64,000 nt of DNA from Lachnospiraceae bacterium (GTDB taxonomy: Bacteria; Bacillota; Clostridia; Lachnospirales; Lachnospiraceae): positions 1-64,000 of the forward strand of contig CAJTFL010000011.1 in the NCBI GenBank assembly GCA_910575565.1, in the 5' to 3' direction. The notes beneath the pieces are model-generated. The model searched no databases. It saw only the letters and a list, made by a program, of their open reading frames with translations, and was not told the DNA's origin. A program made the translations under genes and the position numbers. Of this stretch, positions 24,899-34,375 are shown piece after piece (position 1 is the stretch's first letter; every line of letters begins with the position of its first letter).

Positions 24899-26011
24899 TC
24901 ACGCAAACACCTCCGCCACTTTCCCAATCCACTGCACCACTTCAATATGCTGCGGGCAATGCTCTTCGCACTGCCTGCACCCGATGCACCCAGATGCCTT
25001 CCCGTGCTTTCCGTCCTTTACCATCTCCTCATATTTTTCCTTTTCGGCTCCCTTGTCCCTGGTTTGCTCCATCCGGTTATACAGGGAAAAATACTCCGGG
25101 ATCGGGATGTTTTCCGGACATCCGTCCACGCAGTAGCGGCAGGATGTGCAGGGGATGGCCACCGAATTTTGGATCGCCTCCACCACCTTTTCCAGCACCG
25201 CCTTTTCCTCCTCGCTTAAGGGCGAGAATTCCTTCATATACCCGGTGTTATCCTGAAGCTGCTCCATGCTTCCCATGCCGCTGAGCACCATCATTACCCC
25301 ATCTAAGGAAGCGGCAAAACGGACAGCCCAGGAAGGAACGGAAAGACCAGGCTGGCACTGCTTCATCAAAGCTTCGGCCTCCCCCGGAAGGGATGCCAGG
25401 GCGCCGCCCCTTATGGGTTCCATCACGATAATCGGCTTACCATGCTTCCTGGCCACTTCATAGCATTTCCCCGACTGCACCCGCTCGCTGTCCCAGTCAA
25501 TGTAATTGATCTGCAGCTGGACAAACTCCATATCCGGCTGTTCCGTCAAGATCTGATCCAAAACCTCTGCCGTGTCGTGGAAGGAAAAGCCCATATGACG
25601 GATCTTCCCCTCCGCCTTCAGCTTCCGCACAAAGTCAAACCCGCCGTATTCCTTCGTCTTCCCGTACAAATCCCGCCCCAAAGTATGCAGCAGGTAATAG
25701 TCAAAATATTCCACGCCGCACCTTTCCAGCTGCTCCTGAAAAAACTTAGGGTAATCCTCCGGCTCCTTTACCAGAAACGTGGGCATCTTATCCGCCAGCA
25801 AATACGATTCCCTGGGATGCCGCTCCACCAACGCCCTGCGGATGGCCCCCTCGCTGGTTTGCTTATGATAGGGATAGGCCGTGTCAAAATACGTAAAGCC
25901 CTGCTCCAGGAAGGCATCCACCATCCGGCAAAGCTGCGCCTCGTCAATCGCCGTCACGTCACTGGCATCCAAAAGCGGAAGCCGCATAAGCCCAAAACCT
26001 AATTTCTTCAT
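24899..26011 (-). CDS. Aldo/keto reductase with C-terminal 4Fe-4S ferredoxin domain
   Basis: The 370-residue protein combines an aldo/keto reductase barrel (residues about 1-270; FGLMRLP, FTYFDTAYPYH with the catalytic Asp/Tyr, GFSFHD) with a C-terminal segment holding two cysteine clusters: CTSCRYCVDGCP and CIGCRQCEEHCP. These bind two 4Fe-4S clusters. Such fused enzymes are common in anaerobic Clostridia and may take electrons from ferredoxin. AAGGAGG precedes the ATG. It is monocistronic or paired with the ABC-F gene upstream; substrate unknown. Confidence 0.88.
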   Translation of the reverse strand: MKKLGFGLMRLPLLDASDVTAIDEAQLCRMVDAFLEQGFTYFDTAYPYHKQTSEGAIRRALVERHPRESYLLADKMPTFLVKEPEDYPKFFQEQLERCGVEYFDYYLLHTLGRDLYGKTKEYGGFDFVRKLKAEGKIRHMGFSFHDTAEVLDQILTEQPDMEFVQLQINYIDWDSERVQSGKCYEVARKHGKPIIVMEPIRGGALASLPGEAEALMKQCQPGLSVPSWAVRFAASLDGVMMVLSGMGSMEQLQDNTGYMKEFSPLSEEEKAVLEKVVEAIQNSVAIPCTSCRYCVDGCPENIPIPEYFSLYNRMEQTRDKGAEKEKYEEMVKDGKHGKASGCIGCRQCEEHCPQHIEVVQWIGKVAEVFA

Positions 26012-26044
26012 TTCTTTCCTCCTTAATCCTTTCCCTCGTTTCCT

Positions 26045-27937
26045 TTACCGCAAATCCCCCGCCCAGATATCGTACCACTCCAGGCAGCACTTAGTCCACT
26101 CTTCCCACGCAGCCAAAAGCCCTTCCTTTTCCCCCGGCTCATCGCTGCAAAAATTCACCGAACCTCCCTCCAGCCAAGCCAAATACGCCCTTTCCCGCTG
26201 CCTTTCTTCCCGGCCTCTTTCCCCTTCCCAAAGCTCTTCCACCGCCTGTTCCGCCTTAAGCAGCTGCTTTTCAGCCAGCCCAAGCTTCCAGTCTAAATAA
26301 GCTTCCTCCGTCCCCGGCTCCCGCAGGTTATGGCGCTCTGCCTTAGGGACTGCCCGGAGCCCGGAAATCAGCGCCTGATCCTCCGCCCGAACCTGGGCCG
26401 AAAGGCTTTCCCCCTTCCCCATCCTGCTGCGGGACAGGTAGTGCTCATACCCGAAAGGATAATACATCACCCCGTCTTCTTCAATGATCAAAAGGGCGTC
26501 CGCCACCTGGCGGATAAAATACCGGTCGTGGGACACGAAAAGGATCGTGCCCCGATAGGCCCTAAATGCCGATTCCAAAACCTCCTTGGCCTGGATATCC
26601 ATATGGTTGGTGGGCTCGTCAAGGAGCAAAAGATTGGGGCGGCCCTGAAGGATTTCCGCCAAAACCAGACGGGCTTTTTCCCCGCCGGAAAGGCGGTCTA
26701 CCTTCACCCCGGCTCTCTTCCCCCCAAACAGGTAAGCGCCTAAAACGCTCCTTGCTTCCTTTTCCGTCATGGACGGGTACAGGCGGTGAAAATGCTCCGC
26801 CACAGACAAATCGGAGGATATTTCCGCCGAATGCTGGCCGAAATACCCCATTACCGTCCGGTTTCCCAAAATGCATTTTCCTCCCAGGGGATCTAAATGC
26901 CCGGCCACCGTCTGCAAAAACGCGGTTTTCCCCGTCCCGTTATCCCCGATTATCCCGATCTTTAGCCCTCTCCTTACTCTTAGGGACAGCTGGAAAAGGG
27001 GCTTATCGTACCCTACCTTCAGCTCCTTGGCCTCAACCACCCACTTAGCCCCTAAAACCGCCGGCGTAATCTCCCCGGTAAACAGCCTGGCCTCCTTCCC
27101 GCCGGGCTTTTCCACCAGGGAAATCCGGTTAGCGATAGAACGCCTTGACCGGGCAAAGGCCGCCTTATTGGGCTTATGCTTAAACCGTTCCACCAAATCA
27201 TCCAATCGCTTTAGCTCCTGCTGCTGGCGCGCATAAGCCTTTTCCTGCAGCGCCAGGCGCTTTCTCTTTTCTTCCCGGTAATGGGTGTAATTCCCCGGAT
27301 ACCGCCAAATCTTCCCCCCGGACAGCTCGCAGATCACATCCGCCGTCTGATCGAGGAAAAACCGGTCATGGGAGACGAATACCGCCGCCTTCCCGTAATC
27401 CTTCAGATACCCTTCAAGCCACTCCACCGCAGGCATATCCAGGTGGTTTGTGGGCTCGTCAAGGAGCAGGATATCCGGCTTTGCCAAAAGCAGCCGGATC
27501 AAGGCAATCTTCGTCTGCTCCCCTCCGGAAAAAGCGGCTATGGGGCGCGTCTTTTCCGATTTTCCAAAGCCAAACCCGGTAAACAGCTTGTCAAACTCCG
27601 TCTCATAAGCAAACCTTTCCCCAGAAAACAAGTCCTTCTGGGCGCACCCTTTAAGCAGATACTCCTCCACCGTCCGCCCCCGCTCCTCTAGGGAGACGGC
27701 CTCCTGCCTAAGGAGCCCCACCGTCACGCTCCGGGACGAGCTTATCCCCGGCCCCTGCCGCTTATCATCTGGATCCAGCTCCCACTCCCCGGCGAGAACC
27801 TTAAGGAGGGTGGTTTTCCCGGCTCCGTTTTCCCCCACCAGGCCAATCTTTTCCCGGCCTTTCACCTCAAAATCAATATGGGACAATATGACCCTTCCTC
27901 CTGCCGAAACCGTCCCGTCCATAATCTGATATAACAT
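26045..27937 (-). CDS. ABC-F family ATPase
   Basis: This 630-residue soluble protein has two ABC domains and no membrane segments. Domain 1 has Walker A GENGAGKTTLLK, signature FSGGEQTKIALIRLLL and LLLDEPTNHLD. Domain 2 has GDNGTGKTAFLQ, LSGGEKARLVLAEIL and LLLDEPTNHMD. A basic linker (KHKPNKAAFARSRRSIANR) and a C-terminal coiled coil are present. ABC-F proteins act on the ribosome, as translation factors or antibiotic-protection factors; the sequence alone does not decide which. It is complete. Confidence 0.88.
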   Translation of the reverse strand: MLYQIMDGTVSAGGRVILSHIDFEVKGREKIGLVGENGAGKTTLLKVLAGEWELDPDDKRQGPGISSSRSVTVGLLRQEAVSLEERGRTVEEYLLKGCAQKDLFSGERFAYETEFDKLFTGFGFGKSEKTRPIAAFSGGEQTKIALIRLLLAKPDILLLDEPTNHLDMPAVEWLEGYLKDYGKAAVFVSHDRFFLDQTADVICELSGGKIWRYPGNYTHYREEKRKRLALQEKAYARQQQELKRLDDLVERFKHKPNKAAFARSRRSIANRISLVEKPGGKEARLFTGEITPAVLGAKWVVEAKELKVGYDKPLFQLSLRVRRGLKIGIIGDNGTGKTAFLQTVAGHLDPLGGKCILGNRTVMGYFGQHSAEISSDLSVAEHFHRLYPSMTEKEARSVLGAYLFGGKRAGVKVDRLSGGEKARLVLAEILQGRPNLLLLDEPTNHMDIQAKEVLESAFRAYRGTILFVSHDRYFIRQVADALLIIEEDGVMYYPFGYEHYLSRSRMGKGESLSAQVRAEDQALISGLRAVPKAERHNLREPGTEEAYLDWKLGLAEKQLLKAEQAVEELWEGERGREERQRERAYLAWLEGGSVNFCSDEPGEKEGLLAAWEEWTKCCLEWYDIWAGDLR

Positions 27938-28163
27938 TCCCTTAACTCCCGTTTATCCCAAAACCTCCGCTAACTTTCCCCTGCTTTTCTCTGTTTTCCT
28001 CCTGCGTCATTATTTGCATTATACCTAACCTGTCAAAAAGTCTCAAGAAGCTTTTATAAAAATGTTTTGTCTGCTGGCTTTCTGCCGAGAGAGACACAAT
28101 TCCTTATTTTCCCAATTTAAGTAAGTTTTTTACAATAAACGCCACAATCAACGAAAGAATCTC
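27938..28163. other. Intergenic stretch before the HD-GYP gene
   Basis: Together with the promoter that follows, this gap is about 320 bp between divergent genes. It is AT-rich and shows no ORF or strong hairpin. It should contain the minus-strand ABC-F promoter. Confidence 0.4.
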
Positions 28164-28192
28164 TTGCCTTTTTCCTCGCTATTCCCTATAAT
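28164..28192 (+). promoter_or_regulatory. SigA-type promoter of the signalling operon
   Basis: TTGCCT at 28164-28169 and TATAAT at 28187-28192 are spaced by 17 bp. The HD-GYP ATG is 66 bp downstream and the next two genes follow closely. Confidence 0.7.
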
Positions 28193-28258
28193 GAACATAG
28201 TGGGGTTGCTCCATATATTTTTAAATGATTATTTCATTAATGTGAGGAAGAAAATCTT

Positions 28259-29380
28259 ATGAATGAAAGCAAAGGGTACAAGCCGAGCATATTGATCGTT
28301 GATGATTCCGAGATGAACCGGGCGATCTTAACCGATATGCTGGAAGGGGAGTACAACATCATCGAAGCAGTAGACGGCCAGGAAGCAGTAAATATCCTGG
28401 AGCACCAGGCGGAGGAAATCTCCCTGGTTTTATTGGACATTGTGATGCCGAATATGGATGGCTTCGGTGTCCTTAAAATCATGAACCAGAAAAAATGGAT
28501 TGAAAATGTCCCAGTCATTATGATCTCGTCAGAAAGCGGGGCCAGCCAGGTAGAACGTGCTTATGCCATGGGGATTACGGACTTTATCAGCCGCCCGTTC
28601 AATGCCGTTATTGTCCACCGGAGGGTGGTCAACACCATTCTCCTGTACGCCAAGCAGAAAAAGCTAATCGATTTGGTGGAACAGCAGATTTATGAAAAGG
28701 AAAAGCAGAACGATATGATGATCAACATCTTAAGCCATATCGTTGAATTCCGCAACGGCGAAAGCGGGCTCCACATCCTCCATATCCATATCCTTACGGA
28801 GCTGATGCTGCAGCATCTGATTCATTTTACGGATCGCTATCCGATGACTCAGACCGAGATTAACTTAATCTGCACCGCATCCGCCCTCCACGATATCGGG
28901 AAGATCGGGATTCCCGGCGAGATCTTAAACAAGCCGGGCAGGCTGACGGATGAAGAATTTGCCATTATGAAGACCCACACCACCATCGGTTCCACCATGC
29001 TGAAAAGCATTCCCGCCTATCAGGATGAGCCGCTGATGAAGATGGCCCACAATATCTGCCGCTGGCATCACGAGCGGTACAATGGGAAAGGCTATCCCGA
29101 TGGCTTAAAGGGCGATGAAATCCCTATCTCCGCCCAGATTGTGGCGATGGCCGATGTTTATGACGCATTAACCAGCGAGCGGGTTTACAAAAAAGCCTTC
29201 ACCCATGAAGTTGCCGTCCAGATGATCTTAGACGGGCAGTGCGGCGCGTTTAACCCTTTGCTTTTGGAATGCTTATCCGGCACGGCAGACACCATCCAGA
29301 AGGAGCTGCAAAACAGCACGCCCAACTATGCCAACAAGAAGGCCATGAAAAATATCGTAAAAGAGGTTTTGGATAAATAA
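28259..29380 (+). CDS. Response regulator with HD-GYP phosphodiesterase output
   Basis: Residues 1-125 form a receiver domain (ILIVDDSEMN, phospho-acceptor Asp in LVLLDIVMPNMDG). Residues about 160-345 form an HD-GYP domain with HDIGKIGIP, HHERYNGKGYPDGL and MADVYDALTS. Intact HD and GYP motifs imply c-di-GMP hydrolysis under control of phosphorylation. It is the first gene of an operon with an Hpt protein and a hybrid kinase, which probably form its phosphorelay. Confidence 0.92.
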   Translation: MNESKGYKPSILIVDDSEMNRAILTDMLEGEYNIIEAVDGQEAVNILEHQAEEISLVLLDIVMPNMDGFGVLKIMNQKKWIENVPVIMISSESGASQVERAYAMGITDFISRPFNAVIVHRRVVNTILLYAKQKKLIDLVEQQIYEKEKQNDMMINILSHIVEFRNGESGLHILHIHILTELMLQHLIHFTDRYPMTQTEINLICTASALHDIGKIGIPGEILNKPGRLTDEEFAIMKTHTTIGSTMLKSIPAYQDEPLMKMAHNICRWHHERYNGKGYPDGLKGDEIPISAQIVAMADVYDALTSERVYKKAFTHEVAVQMILDGQCGAFNPLLLECLSGTADTIQKELQNSTPNYANKKAMKNIVKEVLDK

Positions 29381-29416
29381 CCAGACCGGACAAACCAACC
29401 AGAAAAGGAGACTGCC

Positions 29417-29782
29417 ATGAGCTTACAATCCTGCTACATAGCCTTAGAAGGCGACTACAACGATGTGATCGGACGGCTGCGCACCGAACGCCTGGTTCAG
29501 AAGTTCGTATTGAAATTTTTAAATGATCCCAGCTTCGACCTTTTATGCAAATCCCTGGAGGAAAAGGATTACGGCGAAGCCTTCCGCGCATCCCACACCA
29601 TCAAAGGCGTATGCCAAAACTTAAGCTTTACCAAGCTTTACCAGTCCAGCCACGCCTTAACCGAGGCTTTGCGGAACGGCTGGAGCCCGGAGGCGGAGGG
29701 CCTCATCGGCCAGGTAAAGGCAGACTACCAGCAGACGGTAGACGCCATCCAGGCTTTCCAGGCAGAGAACGGGGTGGTATAG
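29417..29782 (+). CDS. Stand-alone Hpt phosphotransfer protein
   Basis: This 121-residue helical protein has the phospho-accepting His60 in ASHTIKGVCQNLSF, the Hpt signature. AAAAGGAG precedes the ATG. It follows the HD-GYP regulator by 36 bp and precedes the hybrid kinase by one base. It can shuttle phosphate between the receiver domains of the kinase and the HD-GYP regulator. Confidence 0.9.
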   Translation: MSLQSCYIALEGDYNDVIGRLRTERLVQKFVLKFLNDPSFDLLCKSLEEKDYGEAFRASHTIKGVCQNLSFTKLYQSSHALTEALRNGWSPEAEGLIGQVKADYQQTVDAIQAFQAENGVV

Positions 29783-29783
29783 G

Positions 29784-32393
29784 GTGAGGATAAACTTTAA
29801 GGATAAAACCATCCGTTTTTTAACCGCCAGTCTTATCCTTGTTTCCATCCTCTGCGCTTTTATTTTCAGCTTTCTGGCCTTTTTCATGGGAAACCAAAGC
29901 CGCAATACCCTAAATGAAGTGGGCACAATCTATATGTCCAGCATGAGCGAGCAAATCTCCCTTCATTTTGAGACGACCATGAATCTGCGCCTATCCCAGG
30001 TGCAGGCCCTGACAACCACCACGCCGCCGGAACAGAATTTAGAGGAAGAAGGCCTGCGGCAGAACCTTGCTTTTAACGCCCAGGCCAGGGGCTTTGACTA
30101 CCTGGGCTTTTACTTAGAGGATCAGACCTTGGATACCATATACGGCCAGCCGGCTACGATAATTGATCCGGATCCGTTTTACGCATCCATATGTGAAAAA
30201 AAGGAGAAAATTGCCGTTGCCACAAACAGCGCGGGGGAAAAGATCGTCCTCCTTGCCTTCCCCTGCAATTACTCCTTAAGCGGCGGACGCTCTTCCATCG
30301 CCCTGGTGGCCGGGCTTCCGGTTGACTACATCAATACCACCTTATCCCTGGACAAGACTGACGACTCCCTGGCCTACTCTTATATTATCCGCATGGACGG
30401 GACTTTCGTCATCCGGGGCAGTGATGTTGTCCGCGAGTCTTACTTTGACCGGATCCGGGCGATCTTCGGCGAGGAATTCCGCGAGGAAGCCGAGGCCAGT
30501 GTGCGCGACTTATCCGCCGCCATGGCCGCCTGCCAAAATTATTCCAATATTTTCCGCTTTGGCAATGAACGGCGTCACGTTTACTGCACTCCATTGGCTT
30601 ACTCGGAATGGTATTTAGTCACCATCATGCCTTATAATTCCTTAAACCTGGTGGTAAACCGCCTAAATTGGCAGTGGGGGATAATGACCTTTATCAGCTG
30701 CGGCATGGTGCTGGCGCTGCTGATTCTTATCTTTGTCAAATATTTAACCTTAAGCCAGAAGCAGATCCGCCAGCTGGAAAAAGCCAAGGCAGAGGCCATA
30801 AAGGCTCAGCACGATGCCTTAGCCGCCAAGGAGGAAGCCATTCAGGCCAACAAGGCGAAAAGCGAGTTCCTCTCTAACATGAGCCATGATATACGGACGC
30901 CCATGAACGCCATTGTGGGAATGACGGCTATCGCAATTACCAACTTAAACAACCCGCAGCAGATCCAAAACTGCCTGAAAAAAATTTCCCTTTCCAGCAA
31001 GCATCTGCTGGGCCTGATCAATGATGTCCTGGATATGTCCAAAATCGAAAGCGGGAAAATGAGCCTTAACATGGATCAGGTTTCCCTCCGAGAGGTCATG
31101 GACAGCATCGTCAGCATCACCCAGCCCCAAATCAAGATGAAAAAACAGCGGTTCGACGTATTTATCCACGATATTTCCGCGGAAAATGTGTGCTGCGACA
31201 GTGTGCGGCTGAACCAAATCCTGTTAAATATCTTATCCAATGCGATAAAGTTTACTCCGGAAGGCGGGCAGATCCACCTTTCCCTTTTCGAGGAGACATC
31301 CCCTAAAGGAGATGATTTTATCCGTGTCCATATCACCGTAAAGGATACGGGCATTGGCATGACGAAGGAATTCAAGGATAAGATCTTCGAGTCCTTTTCC
31401 CGGGAAGACCGCACCCGCGTCCACAAGACAGAGGGGACAGGCCTGGGGATGACCATCACCAAATACATCGTGGATGCCATGGGCGGAACCATCGATGTGT
31501 GGAGCGAGCAGGGCGCAGGCACGGAATTCCGGGTTACTTTGGATCTGGAAAAAGCTGAAATTATGGAGGAGGATATGCTCCTGCCCCAGTGGAATATGCT
31601 GGTAGTGGATGATGACGAGCAGCTTTGCCGCAGCGCGGCGGCTTCCCTCCACTCCATCGGCGTAAACGCGGAATGGACGCTGGACGGGGAGACTGCTGTC
31701 CAAATGGTAGAGGAACGCCACCAAAAGCATGATGACTACCATATCATCCTGCTGGACTGGAAGCTTCCCGGGATGGACGGCCTCCAGACGGCCAGGGAAA
31801 TCCGCAAGCGGATCGATGAATCCTCCCCCATCCTGCTGATTTCCGCCTATGACTGGAGTGAGATTGAAACCGATGCCCGCAGCGTAGGCATCAACGGCTT
31901 TATCGCAAAGCCCTTGTTTAAATCTACCCTGTTCTACAGCTTGAAGGCTTACGCCGCCGATGCCCCCGTTCTCACGGAAACAGCTATGCCAGAGTCGGGC
32001 GAAGACCTGGGAGGCAGGCATATCCTGGTGGCCGAAGATAACGACTTAAACTGGGAGATTGCAGACGAGCTGCTTAGTGAACTAAACCTAATCCTGGAAC
32101 GGGCGGAAAACGGCCAGATGTGTGTGGAGAAATTTAAAGCCTCCCCCGTAGGTTTTTACGATGCCATTATCATGGATATCCGGATGCCCATAATGACCGG
32201 CTATGAGGCAGCCGTAGCCATACGAAAGCTAAACCGGCCGGATGCCCAGCTCCCCATTATCGCCATGACCGCCGACGCCTTCTCCGAGGACATCAAGCAC
32301 TGCCTGGACTGCGGCATGAACGCCCACACGGCAAAGCCTATCGATGTGCGGGAGATTACCCGGCTGCTAAAAAAATTCCTGAATATCCAATGA
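29784..32393 (+). CDS. Hybrid sensor histidine kinase with two receiver domains
   Basis: Starts with GTG at 29784. Membrane helices at about residues 11-34 and 296-316 bracket an extracellular sensor domain of about 260 residues, Cache-like in size. Then follow a helical linker, HisKA with His368 (SNMSHDIRTPMNAIVG), HATPase_c (NILSNAIKFTPEGG, DTGIGM, GTGLGM), receiver 1 (MLVVDDDEQ, LLDWKLPGMDG) and receiver 2 (ILVAEDNDLN, IMDIRMPIMTG). It lies next to a sugar ABC operon and GH94 genes, so a carbohydrate signal is plausible but not shown. Confidence 0.92.
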   Translation: MRINFKDKTIRFLTASLILVSILCAFIFSFLAFFMGNQSRNTLNEVGTIYMSSMSEQISLHFETTMNLRLSQVQALTTTTPPEQNLEEEGLRQNLAFNAQARGFDYLGFYLEDQTLDTIYGQPATIIDPDPFYASICEKKEKIAVATNSAGEKIVLLAFPCNYSLSGGRSSIALVAGLPVDYINTTLSLDKTDDSLAYSYIIRMDGTFVIRGSDVVRESYFDRIRAIFGEEFREEAEASVRDLSAAMAACQNYSNIFRFGNERRHVYCTPLAYSEWYLVTIMPYNSLNLVVNRLNWQWGIMTFISCGMVLALLILIFVKYLTLSQKQIRQLEKAKAEAIKAQHDALAAKEEAIQANKAKSEFLSNMSHDIRTPMNAIVGMTAIAITNLNNPQQIQNCLKKISLSSKHLLGLINDVLDMSKIESGKMSLNMDQVSLREVMDSIVSITQPQIKMKKQRFDVFIHDISAENVCCDSVRLNQILLNILSNAIKFTPEGGQIHLSLFEETSPKGDDFIRVHITVKDTGIGMTKEFKDKIFESFSREDRTRVHKTEGTGLGMTITKYIVDAMGGTIDVWSEQGAGTEFRVTLDLEKAEIMEEDMLLPQWNMLVVDDDEQLCRSAAASLHSIGVNAEWTLDGETAVQMVEERHQKHDDYHIILLDWKLPGMDGLQTAREIRKRIDESSPILLISAYDWSEIETDARSVGINGFIAKPLFKSTLFYSLKAYAADAPVLTETAMPESGEDLGGRHILVAEDNDLNWEIADELLSELNLILERAENGQMCVEKFKASPVGFYDAIIMDIRMPIMTGYEAAVAIRKLNRPDAQLPIIAMTADAFSEDIKHCLDCGMNAHTAKPIDVREITRLLKKFLNIQ

Positions 32394-32398
32394 ACAAA

Positions 32399-32507
32399 AA
32401 GGAGCTGCTGCAAAACTTGGCGCCTCCACAATATATACCGGTACTTATCCAAATACCCGTCCTATATATTGTAAAGCGCCGCTGTTTTGCAACAGCCCTT
32501 TTTTATT
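32399..32507. terminator. Long palindrome/terminator between convergent operons
   Basis: The left arm GAGCTGCTGCAAAAC...GGCGCC...ACAATATATA and the right arm TATATATTGT...GCGCC...GTTTTGCAACAGCCC are almost perfect inverted repeats of about 48 bases around a short loop. A T-run follows on the plus strand. It ends the kinase operon and overlaps the last bases of the convergent permease gene. Its size is larger than a usual terminator and suggests a mobile palindromic element reused as terminator. Confidence 0.75.
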
Positions 32508-33348
32508 CTTTCACGCCCCCAAGTGTCACTCCTGCAATGATGTACTTAGAGAGGAAGAGGTAAACAAGGATAATCGGAACGATTGCCACCATGATCATGG
32601 TATAAATCTTTCCCATATCGAAATTCATGTAATCTGCGCCTCGAAGGGTCGCAATCAAAATCGGAACCGTCATTTTATCCTTCGACTGAATCACCAGTGC
32701 GGGAACGAAGTAATTATTCCATGAACCCACAAAGGTAAAGATGGCCTGCACTGCGATTGCCGGCTTGGTAATCGGAATGACGATAGTATTAAATGTGCGG
32801 TATTCCCCGGAGCCGTCAATTCTCGCCGCTTCCACTAGTGACATGGGAAGGGAGGACTGGAGATAGCTGTACATAAAGTAAAATACGGCTGGCGACGCAA
32901 TGGAGGGGATAATCAGCGGAAGCAGGGAATCATACATTCCCATATTCGTGATCAACCGCAGGAAACCCATAGCCGTAACCTGAGTCGGCATAACCAGAAT
33001 TGCCATGATGAAGGTAAATGCCGCCTTTTTTAGCTTAAAGTCATAGGCATACAGCCCGTAAGCCGTGAGAGCCGAAAAATAGGTACAGATCGCCGCGCTA
33101 AGGCCGGAAACCAGCAGGCTGTTCAGAATCCCCTTAAACATGGGGAAGCTCCCGTCATTGGCTACGCTGGACAAATTTTTCCACAGGTATGTGCCGGGAA
33201 GGGCTGAGAAGCCTTTCTGGAGATCGGCGTGTGAGCGTGTCGCATTGACAAACAGGATATAAAAGAAAAACAAGCACATAAATGACAGGATAACCAGCAC
33301 CACATGGGCAAGAATGCTCCGAAAATAATTAGGTCCTTTTGATCTCAT
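32503..33348 (-). CDS. Sugar ABC transporter permease (MalG type)
   Basis: About 281 residues from the ATG at 33348. It has six hydrophobic helices and the EAA loop EAARIDGSGEYRTFNTIVIP. The C-terminus reads SKYIIAGVTLGGVKE, typical of this family. It overlaps nothing upstream; the start is 5 bp after the stop of its partner permease. No ATPase gene is present, so a shared MsmX-type ATPase is expected. Confidence 0.9.
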   Translation of the reverse strand: MRSKGPNYFRSILAHVVLVILSFMCLFFFYILFVNATRSHADLQKGFSALPGTYLWKNLSSVANDGSFPMFKGILNSLLVSGLSAAICTYFSALTAYGLYAYDFKLKKAAFTFIMAILVMPTQVTAMGFLRLITNMGMYDSLLPLIIPSIASPAVFYFMYSYLQSSLPMSLVEAARIDGSGEYRTFNTIVIPITKPAIAVQAIFTFVGSWNNYFVPALVIQSKDKMTVPILIATLRGADYMNFDMGKIYTMIMVAIVPIILVYLFLSKYIIAGVTLGGVKE

Positions 33349-33352
33349 AAGC

Positions 33353-34303
33353 TTATCCCCTCTTTTCCTTTTTTGCTTTTTTTGCTGCTGCCTTGGATCC
33401 ATCCGGATCCTCATTGTTCGTTATCCGATAAACAAGGAAGCACAGGATGCCGCTGACAATAAAGAGGTAAACAGACAGCGCCCCAGCCATGCCGTAATTT
33501 TTGCTTTTCAAATGGCTGTTTAAAAACATAATCAATGTCATGGAAGTACGGTCCGGAGTTCCCTGGCCGTTGGTTAAGATCTGCGGAACATCAAACATCT
33601 GCAGGCCGCCGATAATGGAGGTGATCAGCGTATATGCCAGGATAGGCCGGATCAGCGGAAGGGTGATGTTGAAAAACCGCTGCACGCTGTTGCAGCCATC
33701 CAGATCTGACGCCTCAAAGATATCCGGGCTGATGCCCATAATTGCTGCCATCAGCATAATCGTCGTGTTTCCAAACCACATCAGGAAATTCATCAGCCCC
33801 ACAAGTGATCTGGTTCCCAGCACGGAACCTAAAAAATCTATCGGCTTCTTAAGCAGCCCCATTGACATAAGAATGGAATTTACCGGCCCGTTGGTAGAAA
33901 ACATGGTGAAAAACAGCATAGCAAAGGCAGAAGCCATAATCAAGTTCGGAAGGTAAATGACCACCTTAAAAAACTGCGTCCCATGAATTTTCAGACGGGC
34001 ATCCACAAACCATTCCGCCAGCACCAGGGCGACAACGATTTGCGGAATGAAGCCGATAATCCATAAAATCAAGGTATTCCCTGCGTATTTTAACATATCC
34101 GACTTCAATAAATTGAAGTAATTTTCCATGCCCGCAAAATTCGGCCCGATTTCTTTAATCCCCGAACGGTAGTACTCAAAAAAGCTGTACCGGATCGTAT
34201 CCACTAGGGGAATAAAGGAAAAAATAAAGAAACATAAAAAGAACGGAAGAATAAAGATATATCCCCATTTTGAATAGTCGATTTTCTTGCGTTTTGCTTT
34301 CAT
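33353..34303 (-). CDS. Sugar ABC transporter permease (MalF type)
   Basis: About 316 residues from the ATG at 34303, which follows GGAAAGGATGG. Basic N-terminus, then IFILPFFLCFFIFSFIPLVD as the first helix. EAA-type loop: FEASDLDGCNSVQRFFNITL. It lies between the binding-protein gene and the second permease. The C-terminus ends in Lys-rich residues on the cytoplasmic side. Confidence 0.9.
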   Translation of the reverse strand: MKAKRKKIDYSKWGYIFILPFFLCFFIFSFIPLVDTIRYSFFEYYRSGIKEIGPNFAGMENYFNLLKSDMLKYAGNTLILWIIGFIPQIVVALVLAEWFVDARLKIHGTQFFKVVIYLPNLIMASAFAMLFFTMFSTNGPVNSILMSMGLLKKPIDFLGSVLGTRSLVGLMNFLMWFGNTTIMLMAAIMGISPDIFEASDLDGCNSVQRFFNITLPLIRPILAYTLITSIIGGLQMFDVPQILTNGQGTPDRTSMTLIMFLNSHLKSKNYGMAGALSVYLFIVSGILCFLVYRITNNEDPDGSKAAAKKAKKEKRG

Positions 34304-34375
34304 CGCTCGCCATCCTTTCCTCATTGTATGGGGATGCTGCAAAGCATCTGTATTCCGCAGCATCCCCACCTTAAT

